Assembly: GCA_913060665.1 (NCBI GenBank)
Contig: CAJXUY010000017.1
Coordinates: 1 to 64,000, forward strand
DNA: 64,000 nt
Reading direction: 5' to 3'
Source of the DNA: an uncultured Oleiphilaceae bacterium
GTDB lineage: Bacteria; Pseudomonadota; Gammaproteobacteria; Pseudomonadales; Oleiphilaceae
Shown here: piece after piece, positions 18,465-27,839 of the stretch
Layout: each line of letters starts with the position of its first letter
Position numbering within the stretch: the first letter of the stretch is position 1
Notes under the pieces: model-generated
Told to the model about the DNA's origin: nothing
Databases searched by the model: none
Seen by the model: only the letters and a program-made list of their open reading frames with translations
Position numbers and translations under genes: made by a program

Positions 18465-19772
18465 ATGGCTAAAAAATCAGTAACGACTCGAACCGGGCGG
18501 TTTATGAAATTGGCGGGTATGACGGCCAGCGTAGCAGGGCGTTACGCGTCTGAAAAAGTTCGCAGTAGTTTAGGTTCTGAGGATAAGAAAGAAGAACGCC
18601 TGTCGAAGACCTACGATAAAATGGCCAATGATATCGTCTCAACGCTGGGTGAGTTAAAAGGTGCGGTGATGAAGGTGGGGCAGATTGCCTCACAAACTCA
18701 GGATTTCTTGCCTAAAGAGTTTTCTAACGCGCTGCAGAAACTGCAAAAAGAAGCGCCTCCTATGGACTTCTCACTGATTCGTCAGCAGATAAAGGATGAG
18801 TTGGGCGGAGAGCCAGAAGCGATATTTGATTTTTTTGAACAGAAACCCTATGCCGCTGCATCAATAGGACAGGTTCATCGCGCCATGACCAAAGATGGGC
18901 GTGATGTTATTGTAAAAGTTCAATATCCCGGTGTTGATAAGTCTTGTGACTCTGATCTTAAGCAGTTAAGAATGACGCTAAAGTTAGGAGGGTTGCTTAA
19001 AATACCTAAAGAGAGTGTTGATCAGCTATTTCAAGAGATTCTAGAACGGTTGCATGAAGAATTGGATTATCAAAACGAAGCGAAAAATATTAAGCGCTTT
19101 CAGGATTTTCACAAAGGTGACTCCGGGCTTATTATTCCAACAGTGATTGATGAATTATCGACCCGTCGGATACTTACCATGGAGCTAGTAGAGGGCGATC
19201 ACCTTAGTGAGCTTGAACCTGAGGTCTATACACAGGAGATCATTAACCTAATTGGCCACCGTATCTTTACCACCATGGCTGATCAGCTGTTTAAGTTTCA
19301 ATGTATTCACGGCGACCCTCATGCAGGGAACTTCGCGTTCCGCCCAGATGGCACCGTTATTATGTATGATTTTGGCTGCGTTAAGCAGTTAAAGCCAGAA
19401 ATTGTAACTGCATACAAAGCGGCTCTGAATGCGGGTATCGGAGAGGACTATCGATTACTCGATAAACGCCTGATAGAGCTGGGCGTGAGAGTAGAAGATA
19501 AGCCTGCTTTAGAGGAAGGCTATTATGCCATGTGGCGTGATATATTTATTACACCGTTTGAGCATAAAGATGAAATTTATGATTTTGCTCAAGCAAGTTT
19601 GCATACTAAAGTGGCATCAAAGGCACCAACGGTGTTTAAGCATCTGGACTCCTTCAAACCGCCTGTAGAGAGCTTGTTTATTGATCGGTTAATCGCAGGG
19701 CACTACTGGATGATGAAAAACCTAGGTGTGCAAGCCGCGTTTAGAAATGAGCTGGAAGCGTATTTAAAATAA
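18465..19772 (+). CDS. ABC1/UbiB-family atypical kinase
   Basis: 435 aa. It has the family hallmark KxGQ segment (MKVGQIASQTQDFLPKEF), the A-rich loop AAASIGQVHRA replacing the usual P-loop, VKVQYPG with the nucleotide-binding Lys, the catalytic loop HGDPHAGNF and the metal-binding DFG. The family supports coenzyme Q metabolism and lipid or isoprenoid homeostasis as an ATPase rather than as a protein kinase. The absence of C-terminal membrane helices separates it from UbiB proper, so it is closer to the AarF/ADCK3-like soluble group. RBS AAGG. Confidence 0.88.
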   Translation: MAKKSVTTRTGRFMKLAGMTASVAGRYASEKVRSSLGSEDKKEERLSKTYDKMANDIVSTLGELKGAVMKVGQIASQTQDFLPKEFSNALQKLQKEAPPMDFSLIRQQIKDELGGEPEAIFDFFEQKPYAAASIGQVHRAMTKDGRDVIVKVQYPGVDKSCDSDLKQLRMTLKLGGLLKIPKESVDQLFQEILERLHEELDYQNEAKNIKRFQDFHKGDSGLIIPTVIDELSTRRILTMELVEGDHLSELEPEVYTQEIINLIGHRIFTTMADQLFKFQCIHGDPHAGNFAFRPDGTVIMYDFGCVKQLKPEIVTAYKAALNAGIGEDYRLLDKRLIELGVRVEDKPALEEGYYAMWRDIFITPFEHKDEIYDFAQASLHTKVASKAPTVFKHLDSFKPPVESLFIDRLIAGHYWMMKNLGVQAAFRNELEAYLK

Positions 19773-19798
19773 ACTGAGCATGGTTCATTGTCGATGCG

Positions 19799-19842
19799 TG
19801 GATTTAACTAGGAAGTCGTCTGGATTTAATTAGGAAGTAGTG
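19799..19842 (+). repeat. 22-base tandem duplication containing the rluF RBS
   Basis: Two adjacent 22-base units (19799-19820 and 19821-19842) match at 19 of 22 positions. Each begins tggattta and contains TAGGAAGT, and a third partial unit (tggatt) begins inside the coding sequence. The second copy supplies the Shine-Dalgarno sequence for the GTG start at 19842, so the site has two potential SDs. Confidence 0.75.
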
Positions 19843-20711
19843 TGGATTCAAGCAACGAAAAGCGTCTTAATAAATATATCAGTGAATCTGGTTTTTGCTC
19901 TCGACGTGAGGCGGATAAACTGATTGAAGCTAATAGGGTCACCATCAATGGAAAACTACCCGAACTGGGAACCAAAGTCGCCTCCGGCGATGAGGTACTG
20001 GTTGATGGGCGGCGTATTAAAGCCAGTGCGGTAAATAAGTCTGACCGAGTGTATATTGCGTATCATAAACCCATCGGCATTACTTGTACGACGGAGCATA
20101 AGGTCAAAGGCAATATTATTGATGATATTGGCCATAAGCAGCGTATCTTCCCGGTTGGAAGGCTTGATAAACCTTCAGAAGGGTTGATATTTCTCACCAG
20201 TGATGGCGATATTGTTAATAAAATTTTACGAGCAGAAAATGCTCATGATAAGGAGTACGTCGTTACCGTAGATAAACCGCTTAGTGAGCGCTTTGTTGAG
20301 CGAATGTCCCGAGGCGTACCGATTCTCGACACTGTCACCAAACCCTGTAAAGTTACGATTCAAAGTAGGTTTGTATTTACCATCATTCTTACTCAAGGGC
20401 TTAACCGGCAGATTCGTCGAATGTGTGAGTATCTTGGCTACGAGGTTAAAAAACTAAAACGAACCCGCATTATGTCAGTTCATTTGAGAGGCTTAAAACC
20501 GGGACAATGGCGAAATTTAACGAGTGATGAAATGGCTGAGATTAATCAGGCGGTAGCGCATTCGAATAAAACGGCCACGCCAAACAAAAACGCTGAAAAG
20601 AAAAGTCCTAAGCCTAAACCGAAGCCGAAAGCGCGCAGCTTGAACCATAGAGCAAAACAATCCGCTGATCACCATCAGGCTAAATCGACAAAGAAAACCA
20701 GGTCTAGGTAA
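19842..20711 (+). CDS. rluF: 23S rRNA pseudouridine synthase, RluF-like
   Basis: 289 aa from a GTG start preceded by AGGAAG. The N-terminal S4 RNA-binding domain (LNKYISESGFCSRREADKLI, about residues 6-60) is followed by the RsuA-type catalytic domain: YHKPIGITCTT, catalytic Asp in PVGRLDKPSEGLIFLTSDG, KEYVVTVD and LTQGLNRQIRRMCEYLGYEV. This pattern fits RluF, which modifies U2604 of 23S rRNA. The last 50 residues form a K/P/S/H-rich basic tail, probably an extra RNA contact. Confidence 0.88.
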   Translation: MDSSNEKRLNKYISESGFCSRREADKLIEANRVTINGKLPELGTKVASGDEVLVDGRRIKASAVNKSDRVYIAYHKPIGITCTTEHKVKGNIIDDIGHKQRIFPVGRLDKPSEGLIFLTSDGDIVNKILRAENAHDKEYVVTVDKPLSERFVERMSRGVPILDTVTKPCKVTIQSRFVFTIILTQGLNRQIRRMCEYLGYEVKKLKRTRIMSVHLRGLKPGQWRNLTSDEMAEINQAVAHSNKTATPNKNAEKKSPKPKPKPKARSLNHRAKQSADHHQAKSTKKTRSR

Positions 20712-20731
20712 TCACTGCTTGGCGCTTGTTA

Positions 20732-21286
20732 TTAAAATACAAAGCCAAACATCAAACCACCGCGATCAATATCGACACGATCTTTATCCAGAACTTTAAC
20801 GTATTCCAAGCCAACCATGATCATATTGAAGTAGTAGATGGCACCAGCGCCGTATGAGAAAGAAAACTCAGTATACTTATCGCTTGATTGCAAACAGATA
20901 ATACCGCATAAAACTTGAGAGGTTTCTGACGAGACAAAACTGGTTCCCATCAAGGCATAAGTATTTAGACGGCCAAAGGTATATTGAGGTTTAAAATAGA
21001 GTGAAGCGTAATGGTTGAGTGAATAAGATTTACTTCCTGAGGTGTCGGTTCCGCCGAAACCCAAACGACCCTCAATGCCCATGTTGGGGTGAAACGTGGC
21101 GCCGCCTATCAGGTCAAATGTATACATCTGAAAGTCGTTGTTAAGGTTGTTTTCTTCAATTTCCATCCAGCCTTGTGCTATCCCAAAGTAGGTGCCCAGG
21201 GTCGAGAACTTTTTTTGAGGTTCGGCGATGGCCGCGTTTGTAGAGATCATTAGCAGGCCTGCCAAGACCCAAATAATTTGTTTCAT
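20732..21286 (-). CDS. Small outer-membrane beta-barrel protein
   Basis: 184 aa with a cleavable signal peptide (MKQIIWVLAGLLMISTNAAIAEPQ). The rest alternates short amphipathic strands (FQMYTFDLIGGATFH, GIEGRLGFGG, HYASLYFKPQYTFGRLNTYALMGTSF, YTEFSFSYGAGAIYYFNMIMVGLEYVKVL) and ends in an aromatic residue (GLMFGFVF), as expected of an 8-stranded OmpX/OmpA-like barrel. Two cysteines (CGIIC) lie in a loop and may form a disulfide. Role unknown. It lies downstream of apt on the same strand. Confidence 0.8.
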   Translation of the reverse strand: MKQIIWVLAGLLMISTNAAIAEPQKKFSTLGTYFGIAQGWMEIEENNLNNDFQMYTFDLIGGATFHPNMGIEGRLGFGGTDTSGSKSYSLNHYASLYFKPQYTFGRLNTYALMGTSFVSSETSQVLCGIICLQSSDKYTEFSFSYGAGAIYYFNMIMVGLEYVKVLDKDRVDIDRGGLMFGFVF

Positions 21287-21340
21287 TGTTGTAGTCCTTT
21301 ATCATTGTTGTTTGAGTCATTACCCTTTCAACCAGCAGAA

Positions 21341-21931
21341 CTAGTCACCTTCATACTGACAGACGCTATAAACTGCTAGGCCTTTTTCTTTTAATTTTTT
21401 TGAGCCGCCTAAGTCTGGAAGATCGATAATGGCAGCCGCTTCTATGATCTCTGCTCCGAGTCTTTCAATCAGAGATGCTGCTGCTAGCAGTGTCCCACCG
21501 GTCGCAATCAGGTCGTCGACTAATATTACCTTATTACCCTTTTGGAAGGCATCTTTATGAATTTCGACTTCTGCTTTTCCATATTCCAGTTCGTAGCTTT
21601 CTGATACGGTGTCAAAGGGGAGCTTTCCCTTTTTACGAATGGGGACAAAGCTCGCGTTGAGCTCATAGGCTAATACAGATCCGATGATGAACCCTCTAGC
21701 ATCAACTCCGGCTACCGCATCAATCGGTAAATGATGATAGCGGTGGATAAAAGCGTCAATGAGCTTTCTAAAAACCGTACGGTTTTGCAAGGCGGTGGTG
21801 ATGTCTCGAAACATCACGCCTTGTTCAGGCCAGTCTGGTACAGTTCTTATAGATTTCTTGACCACATCACTAAAATATTGCTCGCTTAAGTGGAGGCTTT
21901 CTTTGAGTTGACTATCCATTACCGAGTCCAT
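21341..21931 (-). CDS. apt: Adenine phosphoribosyltransferase
   Basis: Converts adenine and PRPP to AMP in purine salvage. 196 aa, slightly longer than E. coli Apt at the N-terminus; an in-frame ATG at codon 5 is possible. Motifs: [31 protein letters not shown] and the PRPP-binding [17 protein letters not shown]. It starts one base after the stop of the upstream NCS2 permease gene, so uptake and salvage of purine base are made together. Confidence 0.95.
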   Translation of the reverse strand: MDSVMDSQLKESLHLSEQYFSDVVKKSIRTVPDWPEQGVMFRDITTALQNRTVFRKLIDAFIHRYHHLPIDAVAGVDARGFIIGSVLAYELNASFVPIRKKGKLPFDTVSESYELEYGKAEVEIHKDAFQKGNKVILVDDLIATGGTLLAAASLIERLGAEIIEAAAIIDLPDLGGSKKLKEKGLAVYSVCQYEGD

Positions 21932-21932
21932 C

Positions 21933-23228
21933 TTAGGCGCCTAAAAATATAAACTTAAGAACAAAGAGTATCGAGATTAGCACTAAACTAATATTGAGCG
22001 AGCTAAGCTTTCCACTGCATAGTTTTATGGCAGTATAGGTGATAAAACCAATAGCTATACCATTCGCAATAGAGAACGTCAGAGGCATCATCAGTGCTGT
22101 AACGGCTGCCGGAGCGGCTTCGGTAATATCATCCCAGTCAACATGGGACAATCCACTCGCCATAAGAACGGCTACATAGAGTAAGGCGGGGGCTGTTGCA
22201 TAAGCGGGTACGATAGATGCGATAGGTGATAAGAACAAGCAGAGCAAAAACAGTACTGCGACGATTACAGCGGTTAAGCCGGTGCGGCCACCTGTCGAAA
22301 TACCTGCGGTGCTTTCAATATAGCTGGTCGTGGTTGATGTCCCTAACGCTGCACCACTCATGGTTGCAACGCTATCTGCCATTAATGCTTTTCCTAAACG
22401 AGGTAACTTACCATTTTGATCTAACAGCTTACCTTGGTGAGCTGCGCCAATTAGTGTGCCAGAGGTATCAAACAGGTCAACAAACAGAAACGCAAACACG
22501 ATACTCACAAGCCCTACATTAAGCGCGCCGGCAATATCCATCTGCATGAACGTAGGCGCTAGGCTTGGCGGCATTGAGGCAAACCCTTTGTAGTCAATCA
22601 ACCCCAATATTAGTGAGATCACTGTAATGGCGATAATCCCGATCATTACAGCGCCAGTAACACGTCTATACGCTAGCGCACAGATGATAAAAAAACCACT
22701 CAGTGTGAGTAGGCTAGGTAGACTGGTAATGTCGCCTATTGATACGAGTGTTGCAGGGTGATCAATCACAATACCTGCGTTTTTTAGTGCTATTAGTGCC
22801 AAGAAAAAGCCGATACCTGCGGATATACCAAATCGTAAAGACAGTGGAATACTATTGATTATCCACTCACGTACTTTGAATATACTTAGAAAGAAAAATA
22901 TGACGCCTGAAAGAAACACCGCACCGAGTGCGACCTGCCAGATGTGCCCCATGCCTTGAACTACGGCAAACGCAAAGAAGGCGTTGAGCCCCATACCCGG
23001 TGCGAGTGCGATGGGGTAGTTAGCAAGCAACCCCATGATTAAAGAACCAATGGCCGCTGCTATACAGGTAGCAGCAAACACCGCGCCATAGTCCATGCCT
23101 GATGCCGATAAAATGTCTGGATTAACTACGATAATGTACGCCATTGTGAGAAAGGTAGTGACTCCCGCAATGATCTCTGTTTTGACATCCGTGCCGTGTT
23201 CTTTCAACTGAAATAGTTTTTCTAGCAT
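21933..23228 (-). CDS. NCS2 purine permease (AzgA/GhxP-like)
   Basis: 431 aa from ATG 23228, chosen because [22 protein letters not shown] matches AzgA-type N-termini (an upstream ATG at 23273 is possible). About 12-14 hydrophobic helices. Family motifs: [31 protein letters not shown], the helix-break [18 protein letters not shown], and [24 protein letters not shown]. It should import adenine, guanine or hypoxanthine by proton symport. The 1-base spacing to apt supports adenine/purine as substrate. Confidence 0.93.
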   Translation of the reverse strand: MLEKLFQLKEHGTDVKTEIIAGVTTFLTMAYIIVVNPDILSASGMDYGAVFAATCIAAAIGSLIMGLLANYPIALAPGMGLNAFFAFAVVQGMGHIWQVALGAVFLSGVIFFFLSIFKVREWIINSIPLSLRFGISAGIGFFLALIALKNAGIVIDHPATLVSIGDITSLPSLLTLSGFFIICALAYRRVTGAVMIGIIAITVISLILGLIDYKGFASMPPSLAPTFMQMDIAGALNVGLVSIVFAFLFVDLFDTSGTLIGAAHQGKLLDQNGKLPRLGKALMADSVATMSGAALGTSTTTSYIESTAGISTGGRTGLTAVIVAVLFLLCLFLSPIASIVPAYATAPALLYVAVLMASGLSHVDWDDITEAAPAAVTALMMPLTFSIANGIAIGFITYTAIKLCSGKLSSLNISLVLISILFVLKFIFLGA

Positions 23229-23341
23229 TGAAATAGGGCCTATTCGAACGAGAAAGGAGCAAATTTTAATCATTTGCCAGTACTCTTTAAAGTATAATGA
23301 CTAAAGTATCCTAAATTATTTTATAAAAACTGATTTTAATT

Positions 23342-23370
23342 TTGTAAATTACTGACTAGACTGGTATTTA
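23342..23370 (+). promoter_or_regulatory. Putative sigma70 promoter of the lpp-like gene
   Basis: TTGTAA (23342-23347), 17-base spacer, TATTTA (23365-23370). Immediately downstream lie a 12-base palindrome (gccgctagcggc, 23371-23382) and an inverted repeat AAAGCCTT (23395-23402)/AAGGCTTT (23420-23427) that could fold in the roughly 90-base leader. Confidence 0.45.
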
Positions 23371-23475
23371 GCCGCTAGCGGCAGAAAAATCCTCAAAGCC
23401 TTATTTATCCAAAATCCCAAAGGCTTTAAAGAAGGAATGATTTAAAAGCATATTGCTAAACAATGGAGTAATACA

Positions 23476-23790
23476 ATGTTGAAAAAAATAGTCGCGTTAG
23501 GTGCTGTCACTACAATGGCTTTGGCAACAGGCTGTGCTAGCTTGTCTAAAGATGATCAGTCAACACTTAATTCAGCCGCACAAGACGCTGCTCAGGCACA
23601 AAGTGCAGCGAATTCTGCAAAAACAGCAGCGGGCGCAGCGATGACCAAAGCTACTAGCGCTGATAGTAAAGCTGATGACGCATATAGCAAAGCTGAAGAA
23701 GCGTTGATGATGGCACAGGAAGCGATGAAAAAAGCTGAAGAATCAGCAGAAAAAGCTGAGCGTATGCTTAAGAAAGCAAGCAGCAAGTAA
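23476..23790 (+). CDS. Alanine-zipper outer-membrane lipoprotein (Lpp/OprI-like)
   Basis: 104 aa. The signal peptide ends in the lipobox ATGC (Cys20). The mature part is one long alanine-rich heptad helix (SAAQDAAQAQSAANSAKTAAGAAMTKA, then EEALMMAQEAMKKAEESAEKAERM) ending in KKASSK. This resembles the OprI/Lpp trimeric alanine zipper that ties the outer membrane to peptidoglycan through its terminal lysine. OprI is usually about 83 aa, so this one has an extended helix. RBS GGAG. It ends in a strong terminator and is expected to be highly expressed. Confidence 0.9.
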   Translation: MLKKIVALGAVTTMALATGCASLSKDDQSTLNSAAQDAAQAQSAANSAKTAAGAAMTKATSADSKADDAYSKAEEALMMAQEAMKKAEESAEKAERMLKKASSK

Positions 23791-23805
23791 TAGGTTTCAC
23801 CTGCA

Positions 23806-24783
23806 TTAATTAATAATGTTGGATGATGATAAAGGGCTGACGGCAACAACGTCGGCCTTTTTATTGTCTTTAATTTGTCCAGCTGCTTTGGTGCCAATGA
23901 GTTGGGGAACACCTAAAGGTTTATCGATAGCGCGTTCTATAGCGTAAATATCAAGGTCCACCGGGCCGTGGCGTTTTTCTATCCGTATCGCTTTTTGTAT
24001 GATTTCTTGAACCATTTTCTTATTAGATATGTTGTCTGCTTCATCTGGGTGTAGTTCAACAAAGAGTTGATCGTCTTTCAACCCTACTTTTATGGGTTCT
24101 TTTACAAATCTAACTGGGGTTTTTTTCGGTACTTTGAATACGAGCTCCGAGATATCTTCATTGTATAAACGTATGCAACCGTGGCTTACCTTGGTGCCAA
24201 TGCCAAATGACTTGTTAGTGCCGTGTAGGAAGTAGCCTGGTATATCAAGCTGAATAGCATATGGTCCTAATGGGTTACTGGGCCCTGGTGGGAACACCCT
24301 CTTCATTTCTTCGCCATGTTCTTTTAGATACTTTGCTCTCACTGAGGCGGGAGGGTACCAGTTGGGTTTTTCAATCTTGAGCTTTACCTGTGTTTCGATC
24401 AGAGGAGAGGGGGTATCTTGAGCACCAATGCCGACTGGGTAAGTGATGACTTTTCTACCATCTTTTGGGAAGTAATACAGACGAAACTCACGAAGGTTGA
24501 TGACGATACCTTCACGAATACTGGGTAAAATATATTCGGAGGGGACGACGATTTGGCTGCCCTCACCGGGTAGCCACGCATCTATGCCCGGATTAGCTGT
24601 AACAATTTCATTGAAACCAATATTGTTAGATTCACCGACATCAGATAGTGTATCTTCGTATTTAGCCGTTACTATGTGTTGCTCTCCTATAATGTCGTTG
24701 TGCGCGCCCCAAGGGAACTCCTTAGTTAAAGCAGAGGTTGTGAGTAATGCTGAGACACTAAATGTTAGTAGGGAGCGAATCAT
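23806..24783 (-). CDS. L,D-transpeptidase with LysM-like segment (YkuD/ErfK family)
   Basis: 325 aa. A signal peptide (MIRSLLTFSVSALLTTSALT) is followed by a LysM-type region (HIVTAKYEDTLSDVGESNNI ... NPGIDAWLPGEGSQIVVP, about 30-85) and a YkuD catalytic domain with HGTNKSFGIGTKVSHGCIRL (catalytic His and Cys). It makes 3-3 peptidoglycan cross-links or attaches Lpp to the wall in the periplasm. Its convergent neighbour encodes exactly such a lipoprotein, so an ErfK/YbiS-type Lpp-anchoring role is attractive, but that is inference. Confidence 0.93.
   Translation of the reverse strand: MIRSLLTFSVSALLTTSALTKEFPWGAHNDIIGEQHIVTAKYEDTLSDVGESNNIGFNEIVTANPGIDAWLPGEGSQIVVPSEYILPSIREGIVINLREFRLYYFPKDGRKVITYPVGIGAQDTPSPLIETQVKLKIEKPNWYPPASVRAKYLKEHGEEMKRVFPPGPSNPLGPYAIQLDIPGYFLHGTNKSFGIGTKVSHGCIRLYNEDISELVFKVPKKTPVRFVKEPIKVGLKDDQLFVELHPDEADNISNKKMVQEIIQKAIRIEKRHGPVDLDIYAIERAIDKPLGVPQLIGTKAAGQIKDNKKADVVAVSPLSSSNIIN
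23831..23863 (+). terminator. Terminator of the lpp-like gene, inside the 3' end of the L,D-transpeptidase gene
   Basis: Stem GGCTGACG/CGTCGGCC (one G-U pair), 7-base loop, and a run of five Ts. It lies 41 bases after the lipoprotein stop and within the last codons of the converging gene at 23806-24783. The two genes therefore share this DNA as coding sequence and terminator. Confidence 0.85.
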
Positions 24784-24942
24784 AGATTTATAAATAAGTA
24801 CTTTCGATTAATTAGACGTAGTCGATAAATAGAGGCGCCTGCATAAAATAAACGCCTCTTAATAGGTGAACCATAGCGTTCTCTGGGAGCTATGTCTATA
24901 AACAGGATTAGCTTCTTGATATATTGGAAGCAAAGGAACTGT

Positions 24943-25776
24943 TTACTCAGCTACAAACAGATCCGTCATCAACGGCTTATCGCAGTCTGGGTTATATCGA
25001 TACTGATCAAAATCTGTGACGCCGCGATCTTTGAGTATGGCTTCATCAATTACAAACTCACCGGTTAATTCACAGTTTTCAGTGGTCAGTATTTCGTAGG
25101 CAGCATCAGCCATTATGGCTGGCTTTCTACCTCTGTCTAGCGTTTCTTTGCCTCCACCTTCAAACTCTACTGCTGCTGTCGAAATGACCGTTTGAGGCCA
25201 TAATGAGTTGACAGCGACGCCGTGTCGTTTCATTTCTTGTGACAGCCCCATGGTCAGCATAGACATACCGTATTTAGTAATCGTATAAGGCGAGTAGTGA
25301 GCAAACCATTTAGAGTCTAGGTTTAGCGGTGGTGATAGGCTGATAATGTGCCCTTGATCTGACTTCTTGAGCCACGGCAGGGCAGCTTGAGCGGTTGACA
25401 GTACCGCGCGCGAGTTAATTTGTGTCATCAAATCAAAACGTTTTAGGGGTAGGCTTGTGGCGCCCATGAGTTTAATTGCACCTGCATTGTTGATAACAGC
25501 ATCAATGCCGCCGAAGGCGTCGGCGGCCCGATACATTGCGGCCTTTACGGCTTCATCGTCGCGCACATCGAGTTGAATCGCTAGTGCTTTTCCACCTGAA
25601 GCTTCGACTTCCTTAGCCACTGAAAATATGGTTCCCGGTAGTTTGGGGTGAGTCTCAATGGACTTTGCCAGTATCACAATGTTAGCGCCGTCTTTAGCAC
25701 ATTTAAGGGCGATCTCACGACCAATACCACGGCTGGCACCGGTGATTACGATGGTTTTGTCTTTCAAGTTAGCCAT
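24943..25776 (-). CDS. atuG: Short-chain dehydrogenase AtuG-like
   Basis: 277 aa SDR. Cofactor motif TGASRGIGREIALKC near the N-terminus, then NNAGAIKLMG. The active-site region has S in HIISLSPPLNL and YTITKYGM (YxxxK). It is the last gene of the atu cluster, 29 bases after atuF. In the citronellol/geraniol pathway of Pseudomonas, AtuG is a proposed alcohol dehydrogenase or related oxidoreductase acting on acyclic terpenoids. The exact step is not certain. The C-terminal 60 residues (TTENCELTGEFVIDE) are of the HSDL2-like SDR type. Confidence 0.85.
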   Translation of the reverse strand: MANLKDKTIVITGASRGIGREIALKCAKDGANIVILAKSIETHPKLPGTIFSVAKEVEASGGKALAIQLDVRDDEAVKAAMYRAADAFGGIDAVINNAGAIKLMGATSLPLKRFDLMTQINSRAVLSTAQAALPWLKKSDQGHIISLSPPLNLDSKWFAHYSPYTITKYGMSMLTMGLSQEMKRHGVAVNSLWPQTVISTAAVEFEGGGKETLDRGRKPAIMADAAYEILTTENCELTGEFVIDEAILKDRGVTDFDQYRYNPDCDKPLMTDLFVAE

Positions 25777-25805
25777 TTACTTTAGTCTCTTTTTTAACTG
25801 TCTGT

Positions 25806-27809
25806 CTATTCTTCGTCAGCAGCAATGGTGACTAATAGCTGACGGATTTTAACCTGATCACCGGCTTGTACCTTTATTGACTCAACGGTGCCACCGACAT
25901 CTGATTTAAGCGGATGTTCCATTTTCATCGCTTCTAGCATAACCAATGATTGCCCCTTAACAACTCTGTCGCCGACTTCGGCCAATACATCAATAATAGC
26001 CCCATCCATGCTGGCAATGATTTTTCCTGAGCCTGCCGCACCTTCGCTGACGGCTTCTTCATGAGTAAGGTCAGTATAGTGATGATAACCGGTACCCACT
26101 CTAAGATAGATATCGTCACCATCAATAAGGTATTCACATCGTTGACGAACCCCGTTATAAATAAAGGTTAACTGCTCATCTGTTTGTGCTAGGGTCGAGA
26201 TCTCAACGGAAATGGCTGGCTGACCAGGGCCTTGATCTTCGCTGATGACAAAGTGTTTATCCTGTTCATTGAGCGCTATTTCTAATACCGATTTACCGCA
26301 ACGTAATTCATAAGGCCAAGGTGTAGGGTTGGAGTTCTGCCAGCCGCTGAGTACTTCACTATAATGAGCCTCCGAGTGGCGTTGGCTGTAAAGAAGAATA
26401 CCTGTTAGGGCGGTAGCGAGCTTATCAGCGGGCACAGTAGACATGGAACTGTGTTGGCCAAAGTCCTCTTCAATAAACGCAGTGGTCGCTTCGCCATCAA
26501 TAAACGTGTCATGCTGAATCACATGGGACAAAAACTCACTATTAACCGGAACACCCAGTAACGTACTTTCTTCAATGGCTCGAGCTAAGCGTCGTCTGGC
26601 TTCCTCTCGGCTGCTTCCAAAGGCAATGATTTTTGCTAGCATCGGGTCGTAGTAGGGTGATATTTGCTGACCGGTTACGATACCTGAATCGATTCGAATA
26701 CCGTCTCCCATTGCAGGGGTCCAGCGCTTAATATAGCCAGTCTGAGGCATAAATTTTTGTCTTGGGTCTTCTGCATATAAACGCACTTCAATCGCATGGC
26801 CGGAGATGTTTATTTGGTCTTGAGTCAGCGGAAGTGTGCCACCAGCAGCAACATTTAATTGCCATGCGACTAAATCGGTTCCGGTGACTAACTCGGTAAC
26901 CGGGTGTTCAACCTGTAAACGCGTGTTCATCTCTAAAAAGTAGAAATTCTTATCGGTATCGACTAAAAACTCGACGGTTCCCGCGCCTACATACTGGCAA
27001 GACCTGGCGGCCTGACACGCCGCCTCACCCATTCGTGCCCTTAATGCTTCATCGACAAAAGGCGAGGGCGCTTCCTCAACGACTTTTTGATGACGGCGTT
27101 GAATGGAGCAATCACGCTCGCCTAGATACACCACGTTACCCTGTTTATCGGCAAATACTTGAATCTCAATGTGGCGTGGCTGGATAACGGATTTTTCCAG
27201 AATCAACTCACCATTACCAAATGCGTTTTCCGCCTCTGAACGAGCCGTTTTAATTTGTTCTGCCAGTTCTGAAGTTTGGTGTACTAAGCGAATTCCTCGG
27301 CCGCCACCGCCTGCTGAGGCTTTGATCACTACCGGAAAGCCAATGCGTGTCGCTTCGTTGATGAGTGTTGCTTCGTCTTGTGCTTCGCCTTCGTAACCTG
27401 GGATGCAGGGCACGTCGGCATTAATCATTGCAATCTTCGACAGGCGCTTGCTGCCCATTAATGAAATGGCATCTGTTGGCGGGCCGATAAACTCGATCGA
27501 CTCTTTGTGGCAGATACGCGCAAAATCGGCGTTCTCAGATAGAAAACCATATCCTGGGTGAATTGCCTCGGCACCGGTAAGTTTGGCTGCATCGATGATC
27601 TTATTTATAACCAGATAAGATTCACCCACCGCAGCAGCACCAATACAAACGGCTTCATCGGCAGCACTGACATGAGGAGCATTGGCGTCCGCTTCGCTAT
27701 AGACCGCGACGGTTTTAAATCCGAGGTTTTTTGCCGTGCGAATAACCCTTACTGCGATCTCTCCACGGTTTGCAACCAGCACTTTTGAAAAACTGCATTT
27801 GAGTGACAT
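25806..27809 (-). CDS. atuF: Geranyl-CoA carboxylase, biotin (alpha) subunit
   Basis: 667 aa biotin carboxylase plus biotin carrier. N-terminal FSKVLVANRGEIAVRVIRTA; AIHPGYGFLSENADFA; ATP-grasp loop VIKASAGGGGRGIRLV; FLEMNTRLQVEHPVTELVTG; and a C-terminal BCCP domain with the biotinyl lysine in LEAMKMEHPL (Lys629). It carboxylates biotin with bicarbonate and ATP for transfer to geranyl-CoA by AtuC. By sequence alone it could be a 3-methylcrotonyl-CoA carboxylase subunit; the full atuA-G order argues for geranyl-CoA. Confidence 0.92.
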   Translation of the reverse strand: MSLKCSFSKVLVANRGEIAVRVIRTAKNLGFKTVAVYSEADANAPHVSAADEAVCIGAAAVGESYLVINKIIDAAKLTGAEAIHPGYGFLSENADFARICHKESIEFIGPPTDAISLMGSKRLSKIAMINADVPCIPGYEGEAQDEATLINEATRIGFPVVIKASAGGGGRGIRLVHQTSELAEQIKTARSEAENAFGNGELILEKSVIQPRHIEIQVFADKQGNVVYLGERDCSIQRRHQKVVEEAPSPFVDEALRARMGEAACQAARSCQYVGAGTVEFLVDTDKNFYFLEMNTRLQVEHPVTELVTGTDLVAWQLNVAAGGTLPLTQDQINISGHAIEVRLYAEDPRQKFMPQTGYIKRWTPAMGDGIRIDSGIVTGQQISPYYDPMLAKIIAFGSSREEARRRLARAIEESTLLGVPVNSEFLSHVIQHDTFIDGEATTAFIEEDFGQHSSMSTVPADKLATALTGILLYSQRHSEAHYSEVLSGWQNSNPTPWPYELRCGKSVLEIALNEQDKHFVISEDQGPGQPAISVEISTLAQTDEQLTFIYNGVRQRCEYLIDGDDIYLRVGTGYHHYTDLTHEEAVSEGAAGSGKIIASMDGAIIDVLAEVGDRVVKGQSLVMLEAMKMEHPLKSDVGGTVESIKVQAGDQVKIRQLLVTIAADEE

Positions 27810-27839
27810 CTGTATATCCCTTAGCTGTATTGGCGCATG

